39,415 nucleotides of DNA from a virus: the IMG/VR virus record IMGVR_UViG_3300037189_026801, positions 1 through 39,415 of that record; one strand, written 5' to 3'. Shown here in pieces: positions 29,097 to 36,428 of the stretch. The notes under the pieces are model-generated. The model was not told the origin of the DNA, made no database searches, and worked only from the letters and a program-made list of their open reading frames with translations. Each line of letters opens with the position of its first letter. Positions within the stretch are counted from its first letter, which is position 1. The translations under genes and the position numbers were made by a program.

Positions 29097-32000
29097 ATGC
29101 CAACACCTGGGTCTTCTAACTCGATTCTCGGCGGCTCGCGCGAATTTGGCGACGTGCCCGCTTTGCGCAGTAATATTTTTAGCCAGGCGCAAGAATCTGT
29201 AGTTGAAGTGGCGCCGTTTGAACCGGTGTTCACGCGCGAAGATATATTCGACACGGTGGCGAATCAGGCAAAACAAATTAAGCCAATTCAAAACGACCTG
29301 TACACATTAAGCCTCGGCGACGTTAAGTACGAGGGGCCAGAGCGCTTCACCAAAAAAGATCACAAAAATGCGGTTTTGTCCCACAGCAGCTTAGCGCGTA
29401 AGTTGCGGGGTACGTGGAATTTAACGGATAACAAAACGGGGCAAGTTGTCGCGAATCGCCGCGCTACTTTAGCTAACGTGCCGTACATGACCGACGCCGG
29501 CACGTTCGTGCACAATGGCGTTGAGTACACACTGGCGCATCAGATGCGATTACGCCCTGGCGTGTACACGCGTGAAAAAGACAACGGTGAGCTTGAAGCG
29601 CATGTTAACGTGTTGCCAGGCCGCGGCCGCATGCACCGATACTTCTTAGATCCCAAAACAGGCGTGTTTAAGATTAATATCGGGCAAGCGAATATTCCGC
29701 TTATGCCGCTGCTCAAAATTATGGGCGTGTCTGAGGGCGACATCCGCAAAACTTGGGGCAATGAATTAACCGCTGTAAACATCGAAAAGGGCGACGCGGG
29801 CACGGTGGATAAGCTTTACAACCGGCTTGTGTATAAGGCGCAGCCTGGAATTGACGCGGCTGCTAAGCAAAAAGCAATTGCGGAAGAATTTGCCAAGATG
29901 GAACTTGACGAGGAAGTCACAAAAAGAACACTTGGCCGGAAAATAAAAAATTTAACGCCTGATGCCATTTTAGATATTACAAAAAAGCTGATCGCCGTTA
30001 ATCGTAAAGAGGCCGATCCGGACGATCGCGACAGTATGGCGTTTCAGCAGATTCTCGGGCCGGAAGACTTGATTGCCGAGCGTTTTACAAAAGATCGCGC
30101 GATGTTACGGCAATTGTTGTGGAAAGCCACCGCAAAAAAATCTTTGGATCACGTACCGACGGGCGCATTTAACAAAGCTATTGTGTCGGCGCTGATTGGC
30201 TCGGGATTAGGCTCTAGCCTAGAAGAAATCAATCCGGCTGAAATTTTTGACCATCAGACGCGCGTAACCAGACTTGGCGAGGGCGGCATCGGTTCGTTAG
30301 ACGCGGTGCCAGTAGAAAGCCGATCGGTACAGCCTAGTCACTTCGGCTTTGTGGATTATTTAAGAACGCCGGAAAGCGGTAAGGTTGGCGTAGATATGCG
30401 ATTTGCTCGCGGCGCCGTAAAAGGATCTGACGGCAAAATATACGTCAAAGTAAAAAACATGGCTAACGGGCGCATGGAGTACAAGTCGCCCCAGGATATC
30501 GCGGACACCCCTCTCGTGTTTCCCGGCGAAGACAAAACAGATTTGCCAAACGTCGCGGCTATTGTTAACGGAAAGATGAAGTACATTCCGCGCGAAGAGG
30601 CGAAATACATTCTTCCGACGATGGATTCTTCGTTCTCGATGTTGTCGAATATGGTGCCGCTAAAATCCATGATGAAAGGCCATCGCGTCATCATGGGTAG
30701 CCGAATGTTTACTCAGGCACTCCCGCTAGCCAACGCCGAAGCTCCGCTAATCCAATCCGCGACGGCCGACGACGAAAGTAAATCATACGAAGATTTGATG
30801 GGCAAAAATCTCGGCGCCATAACAGCCGACGAGGTTTCGCAGGTAGTCTCGGTTAACCCGGATGAAATTGTTTTGCGAAATCAAAAAGGCGACACAAAGA
30901 CAATCGACCTGTATAACGACGCGCCTTTTAATCGTAAAACATTCTGGACGCAAAAAGCGCTAGTACAGCCCGGCGACACAGTAAAGCCTGGACAAATTTT
31001 AGCTAAATCAAACTTCACAAACGACAAAGGAACGGCAGCGCTTGGTTTAAATATGCGCGTTGGTTATTTGCCGTTTAAAGGCCTGGTATACGACGATTCT
31101 GTAGTTATTTCGCAGTCGGCAGCGAAGCGTTTAACGTCGGATCATATGTATCAGCACGAGGCGGACGCAGACGACAGCACATTTATTGATAAGAAAAAAT
31201 TTATCAGTCTTTTCCCGAGCGAATACGACCGCCGCACGCTAGAGAACTTTGACGATAATGGCGTTATTAAAAAAGGCGCTATGGTAAACTTCGGCGATCC
31301 GCTGTTGCTAGTCACGAAGCAGCGCGACACGACTTACGGGCAGGTCCACCGCGGACAAAAAGCGAATTTTGTTAATGATGCCGTGACCTGGGACCACCAC
31401 TCTTCTGGCATTGTTACAGACGTCGCTAAAACTAAAAAAGGCTATAGCGTTGTTGTTAAAAGCCAGGCGGAAATGGAAGTCGGCGATAAGCTCACCGGCC
31501 GTTTCGGCGACAAAGGAGTTGTCGCGGGTATTATTGCCGATGATGAGATGCCAAAAGACGCGCAAGGCCGTCCGCTCGAGCTTTTAGTAAGTCCGCTCGG
31601 ATTAGCCAGCCGCGTTAATCCGTCGCAGATTGTTGAGGCAGCGCTTGGCAAGGTGGCTGAAAAGACTGGACAGCCGTACAAAATAAAAGACTTCGATGAC
31701 GCTAAAGATTTGATTGAATTTGCGCGGACAGAGCTGCGCAAAAATCAACTAGAAGATCTTGAAGAGGTCGTTGACCCGGAAACTGGCCGTAAGATAAAAG
31801 GCGTGCTGACGGGAAATAGATTTTTTATGAAACTGCACCACACCAGCGAAAGCAAAGCCCAAGGCAGGTCGACGGGCGGCTATACCGCAGAAGGCGCGCC
31901 AGCAAAGGGCGGTAGTGGCGGCGCTAAACGCGTAGGCATGCTTGATCTTGGCGCACTTTTAAGTCATGGCGCCGGCAAAGTAATTCGTGACGCCAAGATG

Positions 32001-33542
32001 GTGCGCGGCCAGGCCAATCCAGAATACTGGTCGCAGTTTATGGCCGGATATGACCCGCCGTTACCGCGTATTCCTAACGTATACGCCAAATTTGTCGAGC
32101 AGCTTCGTGGCGCGGGTATTAATACCGTACGCACAGGCAACAAGACAAACATAATGGCTCTTACTGACACAGACATTGACGAACTTGCCGGCGATCGCGA
32201 ACTCGAAAATTCTGAGACGGTAGATTGGAAGTCTAATCTGCGACCAAAGGCGGGCGGTCTGTTTGACGAAAAATTAACTGGCGGACATAACGGAAATCGT
32301 TGGTCTAAAATCACACTTTCCGAGCCAATGCCTAATCCGGTTATGGAAGAGCCGATTCGTCGGGTGCTTGGCATTACGGAAAAACAAATGCGCGAGGTTA
32401 TTGCTGGTCGCGCGCAGATAAACAATCAAACAGGCCCAAAAGCTATTCAAACAGCGTTGTCGAACATAGACGTGCCTAAAGCTATCGAGCAGGCGCGCAT
32501 GGACATTCAATCTGGGCGTAAGACAGCGCGAGATGCTGCCGTGCGTCGGTTAGCTTTTTTAAAGAGCGCGGAAAAAACTGGCGTACATCCAAAAAATTGG
32601 ATGCTCACAAAAATGGGCGTTATTCCGCCAATGTTCCGCCCCGTGTCAACAATGGGGCAAAAGAAAATGCCGCTCGTTGCCGACGCGAACTACTTATACA
32701 AAGAATTGCTAGACGCTAACTCTGCGTTAAAAGACGCTTCCGGCGTGCTCGAGGACGTGGGCGACGAGAGACTAGGCGTATATGACGCGATGAAGTCTGT
32801 TACGGGTTTAGGCGATCCGCAGCAAGCCAAAAACGCTGAACGACGCGTGCGCGGATTTTTAAAAGAAATTTTTGGCTCGTCGCCGAAGTATGGCACGGTG
32901 CAGCGAAAATTATTGAGCACCACGGTCGACCTAGTTGGTCGCGCTGTAATTACGCCCAATCCAGATCTTGATATGGATTCAGTTGCTCTGCCTGAAGACA
33001 AAGCATGGGAGATATACAAGCCATTTATTGTGCGCTCTCTCGTTCGACGAGGATTGCCGCGTATGCAGGCGTTAAAATCCTTCGACGAGCGCAATAGAGA
33101 GGCCACTGCGACGTTACAGCAGCAAATGAGTTCGCGGCCAATTATTATTAATCGTGCGCCTGTATTGCATCGTTACGGCATGATGGCGTTCTATCCGCGA
33201 CTCACAAAAAACAAAACAATGGAAGTAAGCCCGCTGGTTACAAAAGGCTTCGGCGCCGACTTTGACGGCGACGCCATGCAGTTTCACGTTCCGAGCACTG
33301 ACTCTGCGGCTCAAGAAGCGGCAGAAAAAATGTTGCCCAGTAAAAATCTTTTTTCAGTGGCCTCGTTCAAAGGGCACTTTACTCCTGTAGCCGAATTTCA
33401 TTCTGGTTTGTACGTAGCGTCTAATAAAATTAATAAAAAGTCACCTCCGCGCGTATTCAGAAATCAAAAGGACGCAATAGCCGCTTACCGCCGCGGCGAA
33501 ATAGAGGTCGACACGCCGGTACATATTGTGGAGAATAGTTAG
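29097..33542 (+). CDS. RNA polymerase beta subunit fused to N-terminal half of beta-prime
   Basis: This 1481-residue protein joins most of RpoB (about 1-1010) to the first half of RpoC (about 1040-1481). Beta signatures in order are VPYMTDAGTFVHNG, GSRMFTQALPLANAEAPLI, GQILAKSNFTNDKG, YLPFKGLVYDDS, GDKLTGRFGDKGV (Lys798 and Lys806, spaced as the two active-site lysines of bacterial beta), SPLGLASRVNPSQIVE and KAQGRSTGGY. Beta-prime signatures are GLFDEKLTGG, INRAPVLHRYGMMAF and the magnesium-binding ADFDGD (Asp1388, 1390, 1392). The N-terminal beta-prime zinc domain is absent, and the protein has no cysteine. It ends in an AAYRRGEIEVDTPV segment, before the bridge helix, and is completed by the protein at 34463. 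It should form the catalytic core of a phage-encoded multisubunit polymerase. Confidence 0.95.
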   Translation: MPTPGSSNSILGGSREFGDVPALRSNIFSQAQESVVEVAPFEPVFTREDIFDTVANQAKQIKPIQNDLYTLSLGDVKYEGPERFTKKDHKNAVLSHSSLARKLRGTWNLTDNKTGQVVANRRATLANVPYMTDAGTFVHNGVEYTLAHQMRLRPGVYTREKDNGELEAHVNVLPGRGRMHRYFLDPKTGVFKINIGQANIPLMPLLKIMGVSEGDIRKTWGNELTAVNIEKGDAGTVDKLYNRLVYKAQPGIDAAAKQKAIAEEFAKMELDEEVTKRTLGRKIKNLTPDAILDITKKLIAVNRKEADPDDRDSMAFQQILGPEDLIAERFTKDRAMLRQLLWKATAKKSLDHVPTGAFNKAIVSALIGSGLGSSLEEINPAEIFDHQTRVTRLGEGGIGSLDAVPVESRSVQPSHFGFVDYLRTPESGKVGVDMRFARGAVKGSDGKIYVKVKNMANGRMEYKSPQDIADTPLVFPGEDKTDLPNVAAIVNGKMKYIPREEAKYILPTMDSSFSMLSNMVPLKSMMKGHRVIMGSRMFTQALPLANAEAPLIQSATADDESKSYEDLMGKNLGAITADEVSQVVSVNPDEIVLRNQKGDTKTIDLYNDAPFNRKTFWTQKALVQPGDTVKPGQILAKSNFTNDKGTAALGLNMRVGYLPFKGLVYDDSVVISQSAAKRLTSDHMYQHEADADDSTFIDKKKFISLFPSEYDRRTLENFDDNGVIKKGAMVNFGDPLLLVTKQRDTTYGQVHRGQKANFVNDAVTWDHHSSGIVTDVAKTKKGYSVVVKSQAEMEVGDKLTGRFGDKGVVAGIIADDEMPKDAQGRPLELLVSPLGLASRVNPSQIVEAALGKVAEKTGQPYKIKDFDDAKDLIEFARTELRKNQLEDLEEVVDPETGRKIKGVLTGNRFFMKLHHTSESKAQGRSTGGYTAEGAPAKGGSGGAKRVGMLDLGALLSHGAGKVIRDAKMVRGQANPEYWSQFMAGYDPPLPRIPNVYAKFVEQLRGAGINTVRTGNKTNIMALTDTDIDELAGDRELENSETVDWKSNLRPKAGGLFDEKLTGGHNGNRWSKITLSEPMPNPVMEEPIRRVLGITEKQMREVIAGRAQINNQTGPKAIQTALSNIDVPKAIEQARMDIQSGRKTARDAAVRRLAFLKSAEKTGVHPKNWMLTKMGVIPPMFRPVSTMGQKKMPLVADANYLYKELLDANSALKDASGVLEDVGDERLGVYDAMKSVTGLGDPQQAKNAERRVRGFLKEIFGSSPKYGTVQRKLLSTTVDLVGRAVITPNPDLDMDSVALPEDKAWEIYKPFIVRSLVRRGLPRMQALKSFDERNREATATLQQQMSSRPIIINRAPVLHRYGMMAFYPRLTKNKTMEVSPLVTKGFGADFDGDAMQFHVPSTDSAAQEAAEKMLPSKNLFSVASFKGHFTPVAEFHSGLYVASNKINKKSPPRVFRNQKDAIAAYRRGEIEVDTPVHIVENS

Positions 33543-33566
33543 ACGCCGAATTTTATGGAGGTTTAA

Positions 33567-34226
33567 ATGAAGACCGTTAATTCCGAACTACTGCGCATGG
33601 CGCGCGAGCAATTTAACAAACAGGCGGTAGCGCCGCCGGCTGGCGCTGCGCCCGCAGATCCAAATGCGGCTATGGCTATGGATCCTAATGCTATGTCGGC
33701 TGCGCAGGCTGCTCCTATGGATATGGGAATGGGCGCTCCGGCGCCAGCGCCTGCCGCGGCTCCTGCGCCCCAAGCGCCGGCTGCTGGCGGAGCTGCTCCG
33801 CAGCAAAAACTCAAGCCAGAGCAAATGATGCAAATGATCGATTATCGTATGTATAATATGCAACAGCAACTTACTGCGATTATGAATGCTTTAGGCGTGC
33901 AGTTGCCGCCGGAGGCAATTGTGCTGCCGCCGGGATCTACATCTGCTCCTGCACCAGAAACCGCTCTTCCCGGCGGCGCTGGCGCTCCCACTGCCGCCCC
34001 GCCGCCTGAAGGCGGCGACCCCGCTGCGGCACAACTACCAACGGACGTATACGCGGGACAAGATCCGTCGCAAACTGGCGGCGCTGTACAGCCAATTCCT
34101 CCGGTAAAAGCCGCTAATTGGTGGGAAATAACCTCCGTCCGAAATAAATTTCCGCAAAATAATCTAAGCGAAACTGCTGAGGCGGTCAGGGCACTTTATA
34201 ACAGCTTAAACACCAATGCGCGTTAA
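33567..34226 (+). CDS. Ala/Pro/Met-rich protein between the two polymerase genes
   Basis: This 219-residue protein has a GGAGG site seven bases upstream of its ATG. A short basic helix (about 1-20), a low-complexity Ala/Pro/Met stretch (about 21-80), a central helix KPEQMMQMIDYRMYNMQQQLTA-type (about 83-105, possible coiled coil), a second Pro/Ala-rich part, and a structured end with NWWEITSVRNKF. It has no cysteine. It lies between the genes for the two parts of beta-prime, so it may be a polymerase-linked or virion protein, but no polymerase motif is present. It overlaps the next ORF by 11 bases. Confidence 0.7.
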   Translation: MKTVNSELLRMAREQFNKQAVAPPAGAAPADPNAAMAMDPNAMSAAQAAPMDMGMGAPAPAPAAAPAPQAPAAGGAAPQQKLKPEQMMQMIDYRMYNMQQQLTAIMNALGVQLPPEAIVLPPGSTSAPAPETALPGGAGAPTAAPPPEGGDPAAAQLPTDVYAGQDPSQTGGAVQPIPPVKAANWWEITSVRNKFPQNNLSETAEAVRALYNSLNTNAR

Positions 34227-34461
34227 AAATCAGTACAACCTTCAGCCGACAGAGTTTGAGTCGCACGCTGTCGTATTAGAAGATAGCGAAGGAAATATAA
34301 TTTTTGCCGCTGTTGAGCTGGAAGACGGGACTATTTTAGCCGCTCAGGCTGGGGATAAAGATTTTGAACCATTGTTGAAATACATGCAAATTGACAAAGT
34401 AACCGCTGTAACAGAAATAAAACCAAAATCTGTACAAGAAATGAGCCGGCTGCTTAACTAA
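34216..34461 (+). CDS. Small unknown protein between the two polymerase genes
   Basis: This 81-residue protein starts inside the end of the previous gene and stops one base before the beta-prime C-terminal gene. It is predicted mostly beta (HAVVLEDSEGNIIFAAVELEDGTILAA), with a short helical end (PKSVQEMSRLLN). No cysteine, no membrane segment. It may be a small accessory to the polymerase by position alone. No family is recognised and its ribosome site is weak. Confidence 0.65.
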   Translation: MRVKNQYNLQPTEFESHAVVLEDSEGNIIFAAVELEDGTILAAQAGDKDFEPLLKYMQIDKVTAVTEIKPKSVQEMSRLLN

Positions 34462-34462
34462 A

Positions 34463-36352
34463 ATGCTTAAAACAACTCTTGGTCAAATTTTGATAAACGA
34501 CGCCCTGCCAGAAGATTTGCGGGATTATAACCGCGTAATGAACAAGAAAAACATCGGGGCATTAGCGACGGAGCTGGCGCAAAAATATCCCGACAAATAC
34601 CGCGAAATTGTAAAACGACTTTTAGATGTCGGTCGCGAGACGTCATATACGACTAATGGATTATCTATTGGTTTGGATCACATTCGGCCAACTGTTTCCG
34701 CGCTGCAAATTCAAAATGATGTAAAAAAAAGACTGCGCGGTATTCTTGCGGACCGATCACTTGACGATAAGTCACGTAATTTAAAAATTTTGGAGCTAAC
34801 ATCGTCGGCGCAAAAACAGCTCGTAGACAAAGTATTTACAGACGCTGAAGACCAAGATAATCCTTTATTCCACCAGGTCAGCGGCGGCGTAAAAGGCAAC
34901 AAGTTTCAGCTCAACAGCATTATCGGCGCGGACATGCAATATGTGGATCATAAAAACGATCCCATTCCAATTCCTGTCATGCGCAGTTACGGCCAAGGTC
35001 TGCGGCCTGTCGAATATTTTGCGGGCGCATTCGGGACGCGTAAAGGTCTTATGGATCTTAAAACAGCGACGTCAGATGCCGGGTTCTTCGCCAAGCAGCT
35101 GACGCAGATGAACCACAGGCTACTTGTAACCGCAGACGACGATGATGACGAAGACCCTGAAGTTAAAAAATTAGCGGAAACACGCGGCCTGCCGGCAGAA
35201 GTAGACGACCCAGACAACGAAGGTTCGCTGCTGGCTAGAGCGGCTGGGCCGTATAAACGCAATACAATTTTGACGCCTAAAATCCTGAAACATATTAAAG
35301 AACTAGGCGTAAAAGATATTCTTGTGCGTAGCCCTACAGTTGGCGGCCCCGCGGACGGCGGCGTATATGCCCGCGATGTCGGTTATCGCGAGAAGGGCCG
35401 CCTGCCACCCATTGGCGACTATGTCGGCATAGCGGCGGCGCAGGCATTAGCCGAGCCAGTTACTCAAAGTCAGATTAGCTCTAAACATTCAGGCGGTGTC
35501 GGCGGAGCTGGCGCTATTGCTGGCTTTAAGGCGCTAAACGCGCTAGTGCAGGTGCCCGAAAAATATCCAGATGGCGCGGCTCACTCACAGCTAGACGGCA
35601 CGGTACAAGAAGTACGTCCAGCGCCACAGGGCGGTACATATGTAAATATTAACGGACAAGATCACTACGTCCCGACAGGTATTCCGCTAAAGGTAAAAAA
35701 AGGCGATGCGCTTGAGGCGGGTGACGTATTGTCAGAAGGAATGCCCAGCCCGGCAGAAATTGTAAAATATAAGGGCGTCGGAGAAGGTCGCCGGTATTTC
35801 GTGTCGGCCATGAAGCAGGTTTTGAGTAATAGCGGAATTGGTTCTCATCGCAGAAACGTCGAGCTGCTGGCGCGCGGTTTAATTAATCACGTCAGGCTTA
35901 CAGACGAGTATGGCGATTATGTTCCAGATGATGTCGTGCCGTATTCGATGTTAGAGCGTAACTGGACTCCGCGCGCCGGCTCCGTGCGGTCGAATCCGAA
36001 GGGTTTAACTGGACATTATTTGGAAAAGCCCGTATTGCATTATTCAATCGGCACAAAGATTGGAAAGTCGGTAGTAGATAATTTAACAAAATACGGCATT
36101 AATGAAATTGAGGCGCATAAAGAGCCGCCCCCATTTGAGCCCGAGATGATTCGCGGCATGGCCAGTATCTCTAACGACCCTGACTGGATGACGCGACTAA
36201 TGGGATCTTATCAGCAAAAAAGCCTGCTTAGTGCCACGCAAAGAGGCGGAGAAAGCGATCTTGGCGGCAGCAGTTTTGTGCCTGGCTTAGCGCGCGGAGA
36301 GACGTTTGGCGTTAGTAATGTAACAAGTGGTTGGAACCCAAATCAGAAATAG
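34463..36352 (+). CDS. RNA polymerase beta-prime C-terminal part (bridge helix and trigger loop)
   Basis: This 629-residue protein continues where the fusion protein ends. It starts with TTLGQILINDALPE, the counterpart of TTVGR... in bacterial beta-prime. It then has TNGLSIGLDHIRP, the bridge-helix/trigger-loop core FAGAFGTRKGLMDLKTATSDAGFFAKQL (about 187-214), VRSPTVGG...GVYARDVGY, where the four-Cys zinc site of bacterial beta-prime should be but is missing, and VGIAAAQALAEPVTQSQISSKHSGG (about 318-342), the classic GEPGTQ region. There is no cysteine. The tail (about 520-629) is not clearly alignable and ends near NPNQK. The split falls close to, but before, the cyanobacterial RpoC1/RpoC2 break, with the TTLG region in the second protein. 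Confidence 0.95.
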   Translation: MLKTTLGQILINDALPEDLRDYNRVMNKKNIGALATELAQKYPDKYREIVKRLLDVGRETSYTTNGLSIGLDHIRPTVSALQIQNDVKKRLRGILADRSLDDKSRNLKILELTSSAQKQLVDKVFTDAEDQDNPLFHQVSGGVKGNKFQLNSIIGADMQYVDHKNDPIPIPVMRSYGQGLRPVEYFAGAFGTRKGLMDLKTATSDAGFFAKQLTQMNHRLLVTADDDDDEDPEVKKLAETRGLPAEVDDPDNEGSLLARAAGPYKRNTILTPKILKHIKELGVKDILVRSPTVGGPADGGVYARDVGYREKGRLPPIGDYVGIAAAQALAEPVTQSQISSKHSGGVGGAGAIAGFKALNALVQVPEKYPDGAAHSQLDGTVQEVRPAPQGGTYVNINGQDHYVPTGIPLKVKKGDALEAGDVLSEGMPSPAEIVKYKGVGEGRRYFVSAMKQVLSNSGIGSHRRNVELLARGLINHVRLTDEYGDYVPDDVVPYSMLERNWTPRAGSVRSNPKGLTGHYLEKPVLHYSIGTKIGKSVVDNLTKYGINEIEAHKEPPPFEPEMIRGMASISNDPDWMTRLMGSYQQKSLLSATQRGGESDLGGSSFVPGLARGETFGVSNVTSGWNPNQK

Positions 36353-36428
36353 GGTGGATTAAAAAGCCAAATCACGGTAAATTATCAAGTACCGTATTTG
36401 TCGCGTTTTGAGCCGCATGGAGGTGGCC

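Noticed and set aside
33543-34462. Idea that the split beta-prime is a sequencing frameshift
   Set aside because: Two intact genes with their own starts lie between, and each polymerase part begins and ends at a domain boundary.
34987-35262. 91-aa minus-strand Ser-rich ORF, and similar minus-strand ORFs across the polymerase genes
   Set aside because: Mirror frames of conserved polymerase motifs.
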